DNA from: Achatina immaculata
Taxonomy: Eukaryota > Mollusca > Gastropoda > Stylommatophora > Achatinidae
Direction: 5' to 3'
DNA: 64,000 nucleotides
Assembly: GCA_009760885.1 (NCBI GenBank)
Contig: CM019700.1
Location: 2,161,405 to 2,225,404, forward strand
Shown in pieces: positions 53,801 to 64,000 of this stretch. Within the stretch, counting starts at the first letter, position 1; every line of letters starts with the position of its first letter. Position numbers and translations under genes: made by a program. The notes beneath the pieces are model-generated. The model had not been told where the DNA came from and did no database searches. It saw only the letters and a list, made by a program, of their open reading frames with translations.

Positions 53801-55045
53801 GTGGCTACCTCTCGCCGCGAGGTACTATCCCTTACCGGGTGAGAGGTGGTTGTCCATCTAGCCTAGAGTTGGAATTCTCACCGGAAAACCTTGACATTGT
53901 TTGGGTATGAATACATTCCCGCCAGGTGAGAGGTGGTTGTCCATCTAGCCTAGAGTTGGAATTCTCACCGGAAAACCGTGACGAGTTTTAGATATCAGTA
54001 TATCGCTGCCGGGTGAGAGTTGGTTGCCCATCCTGTCCAGCGTTGGACTTTTTCACCGGAAAACCTCAACTTGATTTGGATATAACATATCCCCGTCATG
54101 TGAGAGGTGATTGACTATCCAGACTACACTGGTCCAGTGTCTCTGACTTCATCATTTTGTGGTCGTGGCCGCTACCCCTCCTGGTGGTGACCAGGACAGA
54201 ACTTTTGTGCACGAGGACGAATCCTGGCCACTAGTAAGTTTAATCTCTGGGTTAAGCCAGTTTAGGCGTATTATCCCTGCATGGGTGTATATAGGACGTG
54301 ACCGGCCTCTAGAGCGGAGGCACCGTGGTATGAGTAATCATCAAGTTTCACTCCTGGGTTAAGCCAGTTTAAGCATATTGCTCCAGTATGGGTGTATATA
54401 GAAAGTGACCGGCCTCTAGAGCAGAGGTGCCGTAGCATGAGTATCTCTGACTGCTGCTGGACATACCGATTAAACTTTACTTTATCCTTTCCATCATCTT
54501 TTTTCACAGCAACGCCGCACGGTAACCTTAATCGCATTTTCGTTCTTTCTTTATTGGCCGGGAGGAGTTTCACACCACGCGCGAAAACCGAAGAATCTCA
54601 GTTTCTTAGTTTAAGCACTGAGTTAAGCCGGTTTAGACAATCTGCCCAAGTTTGGGTGTATATAGGACGTGGCCCGCATCTAGAGCAGAGGTGCTGTGAT
54701 TTGAGTAGTCCTGACCTGGAGAGTATTGGTTACTTCACTTAATCCTTTCCTTCACTTTTTCCACGGTGGCACCGCGCGGTAACCCTAATCGCATTTTTCT
54801 TCATTGGCCAGGATGAGTTTCACCCCACTCACGGCAGCTGAAGAATCTCGCCAGCAGCGAGATGAGCTACCAACTAAGACTCTCATATACCCGAAGCGTC
54901 TGGTTCTCAGGCCCCGGATATTCGCCTTTCGCCCCTTCTCCTGTCAGTTTAAACAGTTCCGCCACGAGAAGGCCAGGAGCTGGACTTGACTGTCAGAGGC
55001 TATTTGAGACGCACGCCTTGGAGGCATTTAATTGGAGTGGAAATC
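53801..55045 (-). mobile_element. Retroposon M (copy 2)
   Basis: Parallel to copy 1 over most of its length, with the same order: CTCACCGGAAAACCTTGACA units (53860-54100), the TAAGCCAGTTTAGGCGTATT units (54245-54690) and the 5' portion GGCCCCGGATATTCGCC (54915-54930). It ends at the same point as copy 1 (CATTTAATTGGAGT, about 55040), which I take as the usual 5' end. The 3' tail and adjacent part are missing. Confidence 0.75.
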
Positions 55046-55424
55046 GTATCCCCCACCCCACCTCCGGCTATAACAGTTCTTAGGACCATGTTACTAAGAA
55101 ATAGTTTTTTTTAAAAATCATACTAATTTTAATGTTAGTACCAAATAGTCCTTTTTTATACTGTGAATAATGTTATTAACAAAGAATGTTTTATGATCTA
55201 GAAATAATATTACTTAGAAATTGGTTTTTATCATACTAAGTTTAATGATACTGACAAACAGTGTTTTTATTATTTAAGGAATAATGTTATCAACAAAGAG
55301 TGTTTGTATGGTATTAGAAATAATATTACTAAGATATAATGTTTTGTGATACTAGAAATAATATTATTTAGAAACAGTGCTTGTATGATACTAGGAAGGA
55401 TGTTATCAGCAGATAAACTAGGAA
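55046..55424. repeat. Degenerate AT-rich tandem repeats, left block
   Basis: Irregular units of about 50-60 bp (AATAATRTTAYTWACAAAGA and similar). They appear to be the diverged start of the array at 55590-56375, separated from it by a PLE fragment. Confidence 0.55.
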
Positions 55425-55575
55425 AAAAGTAGGAACAGCCTCGTTAAGTAATAAAGCTGTTCTATTTTTTTTCTAGTTTATACATTTGGATATCACAGCT
55501 TTGCTGCAGTGCTCTGTGTGTAGTTGTATACTTATACACTATTTATCGTGTGTTACCGGCAGTTAGCACTTGTCT
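55425..55575 (+). mobile_element. Penelope-like element 3' fragment (copy 3)
   Basis: TTAAGTAATAAAGCTGTTCT is the PLE 3' terminus. The text that follows, TATCACAGCTTTGCTGCAGT, matches in reverse 28661-28728. A short inverted repeat (GTAGGAACAGC against GCTGTTCTA) forms the left end. Confidence 0.7.
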
Positions 55576-55589
55576 GATACTAGATTTAA

Positions 55590-56375
55590 TGTTACTATCA
55601 TACAGTGCTTTTACGATAACAGGAACTGTATTATGATAAATGTGGATATAATAGTGCTTTTACGATAATAGAAACAGTATTATAATAAGCGTGGTTATAA
55701 TAGTGATTGTATGATAATATGAACAGTATTATGATAACTGTGGTTATAATAGTGCTTGTATGATAATAGGAACAGTATTATGATAAATGTGGTTATAATA
55801 CTGATTGTATGATAATAGGAACAGTATTATGATAAATGTGGTTATAATAGTGATTGTATGATAATAGGAAGAGTATTGGGATAAATGTAGTTATTATAAT
55901 GCTTTTATGACAGTATGAAGAGTATTATGATAAGCGTAGTTATAATAGTGTTTGTATTATAATAGGAAGAGTATTAGGATAAGTGTGGTTATAATAGTGA
56001 TTTTGTGGTAATAGGAAGAGTATTAGAATAAATATAATTATAATACTGCTTTTATGATAATATGAACAGTATTATGATAAGCGTGGTTATAATAGTGCTT
56101 GTATGATAATAGGAAGAGTATTAGGATAAAATTGGCTATAATAGTGCTTTTATGATAATAGGAACAGCATTAGGATAAGCATGGTTATAATAGTGCTTGT
56201 ATGATAATAGGAAAAGTATTAGGATAAATTTGGCTATAGTAGTGCTTTTATGATAATAGGAACAGTATAAGCATGGTTATAATAGTGCTTTCATGATAAT
56301 AGGAACATATTAGCACAAATGTGGTTATAATAGTGCTATTATGATAATAGGAACAGTATTAAGGATAAGCGTGGT
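55590..56375. repeat. About 49-bp minisatellite, AT-rich
   Basis: About 15 units with the core TATGATAATAGGAACAGTAT and GATAAGCGTGGTTATAATAG. Confidence 0.9.
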
Positions 56376-56573
56376 TATAGTCACAGAACTGTTTATAAAG
56401 AGTACAAAGGTATATGACGCAGTTTTAAAAAAAAGCGTAGTAAAAGATGTAAAATCAAAAACAGATGATAAGAAGAATGGTGGAAATGGTTATGAAAAAC
56501 AACAACAGATGATAAGACGAACAGTGGTTATGAAAAACAACAGCTTAATGTTTCGGCAAAGTTACCTTTATCA
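56376..56573. other. Flank of the chimeric insertion
   Basis: A/G-rich sequence with a repeated AACAACAGATGATAAGA-like element. No gene. It holds the hammerhead-like motif at 56550-56574. Confidence 0.45.
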
Positions 56574-56574
56574 G
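56550..56574 (-). other. Hammerhead-like motif at the target site
   Basis: Minus strand CTGATAAAGG, TAACTTT, GCCGAAAC. This is closer to the hammerhead core than the other copies (the CUGAU part is present, G8 is A). The right end of the motif touches the TSD of the chimeric insertion. Confidence 0.38.
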
Positions 56575-56586
56575 GTACAATAGAAG
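56574..56586 (+). repeat. TSD of chimeric insertion, left
   Basis: GGTACAATAGAAG, repeated exactly at 58289-58301. A preceding A is also shared. Confidence 0.88.
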
Positions 56587-57032
56587 TTCTTTTGGCGAAA
56601 AAGCGCTCTTGAGTTCTGTGTGTGGGGAGAGAAAGGTTTTCGCTCCCTTCCCGGAGGGCGAGAGTTAAGGTGGTTCGCTGCAGAAGCGAGTGGTTTGTCC
56701 GTCGAGCGAAGCCTATAAACGGCTAGCCTGCCAGGTTCGTGCTAATGCGTCGTTGGTGTACTACGGTGTTGTCGACCGATGGTCTCGAAATTGGCCCATC
56801 TCTCACAAAGAGTATCGGGTCTGCAGTATGTAATGTGCGTATGTTGTCGGAGCCGAGCTTTTTTTCGTTCGTTAGAGCAGACAGAGCCGGCCGCCACTAC
56901 CGCCGCCGCCGGCGGCTAAAGGAAATGAAACTCCGCCGGGATCGAAAGGGATCCACTCTAAGCAGAGCGCTGTCTCCCTTGCCCCGCGTCGGTTTGTCGG
57001 CAGATATCTGACTAAGGTTCGGTGAAGAAAGC
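56587..57032 (+). other. Presumed 5' external transcribed spacer of rDNA
   Basis: 446 bp of GC-rich sequence directly before the 18S start, inside the chimeric insertion, with pyrimidine- and CCG-rich motifs typical of spacers (CCGCCGCCGCCGGCGGCTAA). Identity is inferred only from position. If the reverse transcriptase ran to the RNA 5' end, 56587 marks the rRNA transcription start. The ORF 56739-57011 is not a gene. Confidence 0.6.
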
Positions 57033-57413
57033 TATCTGGCTGATCCTGCCACTAGTCATATGGTTGTCTCAAAGATTAAGCCATGCATGTCTAGGTTCAC
57101 ACTGTCTCACGGTGAAACCGCGAATGGCTCATTAAATCAGTCGAGATTCCTTAGATGACACGATCCTACTTGGATGACTGTGGCAATTCTAGAGCTAATA
57201 TATACTTACCAACCCAACCTCCGACCCTCGTGGAAAGAGCGCTTTTATTATTTCAAAATCAATCGTCGGTGCCTTTCGCTGGGCGCGGCGTCCCAACTGG
57301 TGAATCTGGATAACTTTGTGGTGATAGCATGGCCTTCTGTGCCGGCCACGCATTTTTTAAATGTCTATCCCATCAAATGTCAATGGTACGTGGCATGCCT
57401 ACCATGTTTGTAA
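57033..57413 (+). rRNA. 18S rRNA 5' fragment (pseudogene)
   Basis: Starts TATCTGGCTGATCCTGCC, the near-universal 5' end of small-subunit rRNA, and continues colinearly: AGATTAAGCCATGCATGTCT, GTGAAACCGCGAATGGCTCA, CAATTCTAGAGCTAATA, CCTCGTGGAAAGAGCGCTTT, GGCGCGGCGTCCCA, GTACGTGGCATGCCTACCAT. Homology ends at TTTGTAACG (57413), where 18S should continue GGTAACGGGG. Scattered substitutions in otherwise invariant positions mean it is a decayed pseudogene of about 380 nt, not a functional gene. ORFs across it are by-products. Confidence 0.95.
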
Positions 57414-58288
57414 CGCTTAACCGCTGCTGGCAAAATTCTTCATCTGTCGTGCGTGGGGTAAAACTCCTCCAGGCCAATGAAGAAAAATGCGATTAGGGTT
57501 GCCGCGCGGCGCCGCAGTGGAAAAGGTGATGGAAAGGATTAAGTGAAGTTCAATCGGTATGGCCAGTAGTCTCATGGTCAGAAATACTCATACCACGGCA
57601 CCTTTGCTCTAGAGGCCGGCCACATCCTATATACACCCATACTGGAGCAATATGCTTAAACCGACTTAACACAGGGGTGAAACTTGATAGCTACTCATAT
57701 CACGGTGCCTCCGCTCTGGAGGCCGGTCACATCCTATATACACCCATACAGGGATAATACGCCTAAACCGGATTAACACAAGGGTGAAACTTACTAGTAG
57801 CGACGATTCGTCCTCCTGGATAAAAACTCCGTCCTGGTCACCACCAGGAAGGGTAGTGGCCACGACCACAAAATTCTGAAGTCAGAGACACTGGACCAGT
57901 GCAGTCTAGATAGGCAACCACCTCTCACCCGATAGGGGTATATTCATATCCAAATCACGTTGAGGTTTTCCTGTGAGAATGTCCAACCCTGGACTGGATG
58001 AGCAACCACCTCTCACCTGGGGGGGGGGGGGGAGAGGAGGATATATTCATATCCAGACAATGTCTGGGTTTTCCTGTGAGGAAGTCCAACTCTAGGTTAA
58101 AATGGAGCAACGAAAACCACAATGTCACGCAATGCCGCTTCTGTGACCCACCGAGAATATAGGCCCAAGCCAGACGATGCTCTGAGCCTCCATCCTAAAT
58201 GAGACTATCGCAAGAACCACAGGAGTAAATTCAGTAGGATCACGGGGCGATTTTGGTGGTAGAAGCGAACGAAGGAGAAGAAGAAGAA
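57414..58288 (+). mobile_element. Retroposon M (copy 3), 3' part
   Basis: Opposite in orientation to copies 1 and 2. It matches them in order: GCCAATGAAGAAAAATGCGA (57474), units with GCCGGCCACATCCTATATAC (57616, 57721), TGGACCAGTGCAGTCTAGAT (57891), CACCTCTCACC units (57920-58090), GTGGTAGAAGCGAACGAAGG (58255) and the GAA tail. The C/G-run at 58021-58032 lies inside a repeat unit. Non-coding. Confidence 0.82.
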
Positions 58289-58301
58289 GGTACAATAGAA
58301 G
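58289..58301 (+). repeat. TSD of chimeric insertion, right
   Basis: GGTACAATAGAAG, identical to 56574-56586. Confidence 0.88.
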
Positions 58302-58545
58302 AGATATAACAGACAGATAAAACAAGCACAAATTTATTGGGGTTCCCCCCCCCCCCCTTTTTCCCCCACTAGAAGATTTTTTTTAAATCAAGGGAAAGAA
58401 TCAAAGTGAAGAAAGATGACGGGAGAAAAGAGTGAAATACGGAATTGTCAGCTGAAAATGGCGATATATTTGTACGTTTCTGACGATTAAATACGTGACC
58501 AGATAATTATCACGTCTAAGATAAGACATGATCAAAACAGGTTTT
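58302..58545. other. Unassigned flank
   Basis: Continuation of the target locus of the chimeric insertion, with a C-run at 58347-58357. No gene. Confidence 0.4.
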
Positions 58546-58800
58546 ACGGTTTACCTTTACTGCGGATTAGGACTTGTCTGATCTCCTTCCTCATGTGCCT
58601 TTCTGTGTTTATGGAACAAATAGACTCTTTGATAGTCCTCGATCGTTTACCTCGTATAACAGGATTTATAAGGTTTCTATCACTTCTTCCATCCACCTCT
58701 TTCGTGGAGGTCTCTCCCTCTTTGTTTCCTACAATTCTTAGTGTGAATGTGTCTGTAATATATTGTCTATCAGTAGTCGTGTAGCATTGCCAAACCATTT
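58546..58800 (-). mobile_element. Non-LTR retrotransposon family N, RT C-terminal fragment
   Basis: In one minus-strand frame: 'VKWFGNATRLLIDNI' (the RWFGHVxR position), then 'ERPPRKRWMEEV' (the RGRPxxRW position), with stops between. It is the source sequence of the adjacent 43-bp repeat, whose units begin with the same KWFGNAT codons. Confidence 0.62.
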
Positions 58801-58965
58801 CACTTGTTGTTTGTGGGTGTAGTGTAACATGGCCTAACCATTTCACGTGTTGTTTGTGGATGTAGTGTAGCATTGCCAAACCATTTCACTTGTTGTCTGT
58901 GGGTGTAATGTAGCATTGCCAAACCATTTCACTTGTTGTTTGTGGGTGTAATGTAGCACTAGTGT
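58772..58965 (-). repeat. 43-bp tandem repeat derived from RT coding sequence
   Basis: Four units (starts near 58795, 58838, 58880 and 58924 on the CCATTTCAC motif). Each contains the reverse complement of the 'VKWFGNAT' codons of family N plus CACCCACAAACAACAAG. Confidence 0.88.
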
Positions 58966-59799
58966 AACTCCAACCCTTACCCTGATGGTGGTGTCATTTC
59001 TGATTTTTCTTCTCTTATTACATTTAATAAGCGATGATACGAGGGAATAAAATTCAGCGACGAAAGGAAGGAAGCTAGAATTCGACTAAAAGCAACATGA
59101 AAGAAAAAGCACTTCTGCTACAAGAGCGGCTTCTTTAGAAGATTCGCCGCTGTAATGTAGATATATCCAGCTGTAAGGAAAGAGAACTTTTGAGCAGATA
59201 TTACAAGTTTCTTGTTGTACGAATTCCTTTTTTATTTTGTTGTTTTTTTTTCATTCGCCTTTCTGATCTAACAGTATCAGGTTAACACATAGTGATCAAG
59301 ACACCCATTTTCAACAACCATCATGGCCTCTGATAGGACATAAGATTTCAGTACACACAGCAACATAACACATGAGCTAGAGATGACAGAGGTGAGCGTA
59401 AAGTAGGGTAACTTCTCGTGGGAATGTTACACTGAGTTTAAAAGGAGGATTATAAATTAAGAAAGAACTGATATCGGCAAGATGCACACTGAATGGTATC
59501 TTGAAATAGAGATCGGAGAAGCTATGAGATTGTTCATTTGTGTGGTTTCAAACTTTTTACATCCAAGAACTACTTTTACAATTATCTATGAGTTGCGGAT
59601 CGCCAGTTAATTGGTTTTAGCCAATAGATGATATTTAATACCAAACTTATAATCGCCGCAGACAACGTGATAAAGTGCCACGAACAACTTGTGGTACTGG
59701 CCTGCAGCACCATGATGATCTTAGCTAGCCAAATCCAACATTCCTCCATTTTCTAAACCTTATAAAACAAGTATATCTAATGTATCTTCAAAGCAATGT
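58966..59799. other. Unassigned, no gene recognised
   Basis: About 830 bp without ORFs of note or a recognised repeat family. Confidence 0.4.
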
Positions 59800-59925
59800 C
59801 ATACTTTATATTACCAGTAATCAGGTGTGGGAGCAGACTAATTACTTTATATTATCCGTAAACAGGTTTGGGAGCAGATTAAATACTTTAAATTATCCGT
59901 AATCAGATGTGGGCAAGACTAATTG
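59800..59925. repeat. About 45-bp tandem repeat
   Basis: Nearly three units of ACTTTATATTATCCGTAATC plus AGGTGTGGGAGCAGACTAAT. Confidence 0.85.
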
Positions 59926-60029
59926 ACAGTGATTTTATTCTCATTGGAAAGACTGAACTACCAAAGACATCTGCTGGACTCTAGTCGCTGAAAACGATGA
60001 TTATCTGGCTGCGGGATCAGCCATACATG
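59926..60029. other. Unassigned spacer
   Basis: Short unique-looking sequence before the satellite. Confidence 0.4.
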
Positions 60030-62862
60030 ATTACACTTCATACAAGTTTCTACAGGAACAAGCACACAGAATTACACTACATACTAATATCTGCAGTAAC
60101 AGGAATACAGAATTACACCACATACTATTATCTACAGGAACAGAAATACAGAATTACACCACATACTAATACCTGTAAAAACAGGAATACAGAATTAAAC
60201 CACATATTAATATCAGTATGAACAGGAACACAGAATTACACCACATACTAATATCTGTAGGAACAGGAATACAGAATTACAACACATACTAATATCTGCA
60301 GGAATAGGAACACAGAATCGAACAACATACAAATATCTGCAGGAACAGGAACACAGATTTACAACACATACTAATATCTACAGAAACAAGATCACAGAAT
60401 TACACCACATATTAATATCTGCAGGAACAGGAACACAGAATCACAACACATACTAATATCTGTAAGAACAGGAACACAGAATTACAGCACATACTAATAT
60501 CTGCAGGAACAGGAACACAGAATTACAACACATACTAATATCTGTAGGAACAGGAACACAGAATTACAACACATACTAATATCTGCAGGAACAGGAATAC
60601 AGAATTACACCACATACTTATATCTGTAGGAACAGGAACACAGAATAACAACACATACTAATATCTGTAGGAACAGGAACACAGAATTATAGCACATACT
60701 AATATCTACAGGAACAAGCACACAGAATTACAACACATAATAATATCTGCAGGAACAGGAACACAGAATCACAACACATACTATTATCTGTAGGAACAGC
60801 AACACAGAATTACACCACATACTAATATCTGTAGGAACAGGAACACAAAATTACAGCACATACTAATATCTGCAGGAACAGGAATACAGAATTATAACCA
60901 CACATTAATGCTTGGAGGAACAGGAACACTGATTTACAACACATACTAATACCTGTAGGAATAGGAACACAGAATTACAGCTCATACTAATACCTGCAGG
61001 AAGAGGAACACAGAATTATAACTACACATTAATGCCTGCAGGAACAGAAACACAAAATTACAACACATACTAATATCTGCAGTAACAGGAATACAGAATT
61101 ACACCACATACTATTATCTACAGGAACAGAAATACAGAATTACACCACATACTAATACCTGTAAAAACAGGAATACAGAATTAAACCACATATTAATATC
61201 AGTATGAACAGGAACACAGAATTACACCACATACTAATATCTGTAGGAACAGGAATACAGAATTACAACACATACTAATATCTGCAGGAATAGGAACACA
61301 GAATCGAACAACATACAAATATCTGCAGGAACAGGAACACAGATTTACAACACATACTAATATCTACAGAAACAAGATCACAGAATTACACCACATATTA
61401 ATATCTGCAGGAACAGGAACACAGAATCACAACACATACTAATATCTGTAAGAACAGGAACACAGAATTACAGCACATACTAATATCTGCAGGAACAGGA
61501 ACACAGAATTACAACACATACTAATATCTGTAGGAACAGGAACACAGAATTACAACACATCTGCAGAAACAGGAACACAGAATTACACCACATACTTATA
61601 TCTGTAGGAACAGGAACACAGAATAACAACACATACTAATATCTGTAGGAACAGGAACACAGAATTATAGCACATACTAATATCTACAGGAACAAGCACA
61701 CAGAATTACAACACATAATAATATCTGCAGGAACAGGAACACAGAATCACAACACATACTATTATCTGTAGGAACAGCAACACAGAATTACACCACATAC
61801 TAATATCTGTAGGAACAGGAACACAAAATTACAGCACATACTAATATCTGCAGGAACAGGAATACAGAATTATAACCACACATTAATGCTTGGAGGAACA
61901 GGAACACTGATTTACAACACATACTAATACCTGTAGGAATAGGAACACAGAATTACAGCTCATACTAATACCTGCAGGAAGAGGAACACAGAATTATAAC
62001 TACACATTAATGCCTGCAGGAACAGAAACACAAAATTACAACACATATTAATATCTGCAGGAACAGGAACACGGAATCACAACACATACTAATATCTGCA
62101 GGAATAGGAACACAGAATTCCACGACATATTAATATCTGCAGGAACAGGAACACAGAATTACAACACATACTAATATCTGTAGGAACAGGAACACATAAT
62201 TAAAACACATACTAATATCTGCAGGAACAGGAATACAGAATTACAACACATACTAATATCTGCAGGAGCAGGAACACAGAATTACAACACATACTAATAT
62301 CTGCAGGAATAGGAACACAGAATTACAACACATACTAATATCTGCAGGAACAGGAATACAGAATTACAACATATACTAATATCCGCAGGAACAGGAATAC
62401 ATAATTACAACACATACTAATATCTGCAGGAACAGGAACACAGAATTGCAACACATACTAGTATCTGCAGGAACAGGAATACAGAATTACAACACATACT
62501 AATATCTGCAGGAACAGGAACACAGAATTACACCACATACTAATATCTGCAGGAACAAGCACACAGAATTACAACATATACTAATATCTGCAGGAACAGG
62601 AACACAGAATTACACCACATACTAATATCTGCAGGAACAGGAACACAGAATTACACCACATACTAATATCTGCAGGAACAGGAATACAGATATATAACCA
62701 CACATTAATGCCTGGAGGAACAGGAACACAGATTTACAACACATAATAATACCTGTAGGAACAGGAACACAGAATTAGAACACATACTAATATCTACAGG
62801 AACAGGAACACAGAATTACAACACACACTAATACCTGCAGGAACAGGACGGAGTATAATAAA
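60030..62862. repeat. 41-bp satellite, about 69 units (2.8 kb)
   Basis: Units of ATCTGCAGGAACAGGAACAC plus AGAATTACAACACATACTAAT, with substitutions throughout. Inside it, about 60085-61065 and 61071-62045 are near-identical long blocks (offset 986 bp). The part from 62045 to 62862 is more uniform unit to unit. No coding role; short ORFs are by-products. Confidence 0.96.
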
Positions 62863-62879
62863 GGACAACAATTTGACTA

Positions 62880-63090
62880 CTCATTTCTCATAGACCAGTG
62901 ATTCCCATCTTGAGGTGTGGGCCCTACGAGGGGTGGGGGGTATGACAATGTGAATATTTTAAGGGGCATTTATGATTAATATATTTATATCATACCTTGT
63001 CAGATCTTGGTTGACCGTTATGCTTCGGGAACATCAAAATCTTTGAGACGTTGAGGAGGGGCATGATAAAAAAAAATTTAGAGGTTTCTT
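62880..63090. mobile_element. hAT-terminus-like fragment
   Basis: GACCAGTGATTCCCATCTTGAGG at 62891 on and TGAATATTTTAAGGGGCATT resemble the hAT left end at 13846-13915 (ACCAGTGTTTCCCAACGTGA, TGAATATTTTGAAGGGCAAT). Likely the end of a related hAT element; no transposase nearby. Confidence 0.55.
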
Positions 63091-63129
63091 CATGTAGTTT
63101 GCAGTGTCTTCTTCTTCTTCTTCTGCTTT

Positions 63130-63435
63130 TTCTTGGAAATGCGAATTGGTGTTCATCGTAGCTGATGCTGTGAGGATGTTGAGACAGCATCGTGTCGGAT
63201 TGGGAGCGGGCTACGGCGGTCATTTTGGAATTAAAATAGCAGGGGCGCGGTGCCATGCTTCTTTTGTAGGCTTCAATCGGCCCTGTGAGCCAGGATAGAC
63301 CTGTTACAGGGGGAGGGGGGTGCGTGCCAACGGAGAGGTGGGACAGGGTCTTGGTCAGCTATGGTTCAATAACCCCGACCCGATAATGTCAGATATGAGT
63401 TGGCAGCTGCCAAACTGAACAGCGTCTTTGCCACG
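63130..63435 (+). mobile_element. Family H (copy 5)
   Basis: TGTTGAGACAGCATCGTGTC, GGACAGGGTCTTGGTCAGCT and the end AAACTGAACAGCGTCTTTGC match the other copies in order. A CTT run (63108-63123) precedes it. Confidence 0.75.
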
Positions 63436-64000
63436 GGAAGTCAGTCTAGAAGAAAAGTGCTGTACTTTGTGCGCTTTGAGGGATTTACTGAGGGAAAGAT
63501 TACAGCATTTACAAATTTTTCCAGAGTACAAGATAATTTTGTCCAGCTAGCTAATCTTCTTATGGCTGATAAGCTCCTGTTTTACGGAAGCATGAAGGTT
63601 AAGCCTTTACACGTTTGATTTTGAGACTTGTTCTTCCTCTCATGTTGAATATTTGAATTTCCATTTGATCTCCCTTCCTTGTCAACCTTTATTCAGTCAA
63701 TTTCTATGATAATTTGGATGTCTTGGTCTAAAACATTTCTCAGTTTATATGCGTCTTGCCGTGACAGCTATGATTATATACGCTCCTCCGTGTTGGGGAA
63801 GTTTTGTACTGCGAGGGAAAATTTATCTGTGCACCCTTCACAACTAAATATCATATTTCAGCTTGCTATATTCTTAAGTTATTGATTGCGTTATTTATTC
63901 AGTCGCGTTGTCTGAGGACAATAATAGGAGCAGATGGCAAAAGCAGGGGTAAGTTCATGCCAAGAATACGGCATGGAGAAGATACTAATAAATACGAGTA
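63436..64000. other. Unassigned, no gene recognised
   Basis: Short ORFs (63400-63618, 63679-63885) without recognisable motifs. The window ends here. Confidence 0.4.

Larger units (their letters stand above)
56587..58288 (+). mobile_element. Chimeric retroposon: pre-rRNA 5' part fused to retroposon M
   Basis: One 1,702-bp insertion between 13-bp direct repeats. In order on the plus strand: presumed 5' external transcribed spacer (56587-57032), the start of 18S rRNA (57033-57413), then the 3' part of retroposon M (57414-58270) and a GAAGGAGAAGAAGAAGAA tail up to the TSD. M copies 1 and 2 have different sequence at the point where 18S is joined here. TSD plus tail indicate target-primed reverse transcription; the junction indicates a switch from M RNA to pre-rRNA. 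An rDNA-derived retroelement family is the alternative. Confidence 0.8.

Noticed and set aside
47630..55045. Repeat M as an rDNA intergenic spacer
   Set aside because: Considered because of its repeats and its link to 18S. But the linked copy lies downstream of the 18S fragment, not upstream, it has a triplet tail, and the other copies have no rDNA around them.
57174..57413. ORF 57174-57413 as a protein
   Set aside because: It lies inside the 18S rRNA fragment and is open by chance.
57033..57413. Functional rDNA unit
   Set aside because: Only the first ~380 nt are present, with substitutions at invariant positions and a junction to a retroposon. No 5.8S or 28S follows.

Overview
This is animal genomic DNA that I read as almost entirely repeat-derived. 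It has no operon structure, no recognisable host gene and no CRISPR array. It contains decayed RTE-type, RNase H-bearing and CR1/Jockey-like non-LTR retrotransposons, Penelope-like elements (PLEs), Tc1/mariner and hAT transposons, tRNA-derived SINEs, many minisatellites and a piece of 18S rRNA. The mixture and the 18S text fit a lophotrochozoan, probably a gastropod mollusc. That assignment is inference. Every protein-coding stretch I recognise belongs to a mobile element, and nearly all are broken.

Layout. 0-5.6 kb: RTE fragments (families A, B, D) and a PLE with a GIY-YIG domain. 5.6-12.9 kb: large minisatellites, an unclassified repeat (family H) that has amplified its own interior and been hit by a 902-bp insertion, and more RTE pieces. 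13.8-17.6 kb: an hAT transposase remnant and an RNase H non-LTR element. 19.4-23.8 kb: a near full-length 3.06-kb RTE element (B) inside another (C), both with target-site duplications (TSDs). 23.9-25.7 kb: a mariner-like element hit at its end by another C copy. 26-39.5 kb: RTE tails, family H, a palindromic PLE insertion and several minisatellites. 40.8-41.8 kb: a 34-bp satellite between inverted repeats. 42-46 kb: SINEs and an RTE-A tail. 46.4-53.2 kb: one RTE element (F) in six pieces, split by a retroposon (M), a LINE tail, an RTE-D fragment, a SINE and a Tc1 element. 53.8-58.3 kb: two further M copies, one fused to pre-rRNA sequence. 58.5-64 kb: a LINE tail, a 2.8-kb 41-bp satellite and a family H copy.

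The most unusual locus is 56574-58301. A single insertion bounded by a 13-bp duplication joins a presumed 5' external transcribed spacer, the first ~380 nt of 18S rRNA and the 3' part of retroposon M with its GAA tail. The simplest reading is template switching onto pre-rRNA during target-primed reverse transcription. A second theme is that element interiors, both coding and non-coding, repeatedly seed tandem arrays here. Family letters (A-N) are my own labels; shared membership was judged by eye from the sequence.
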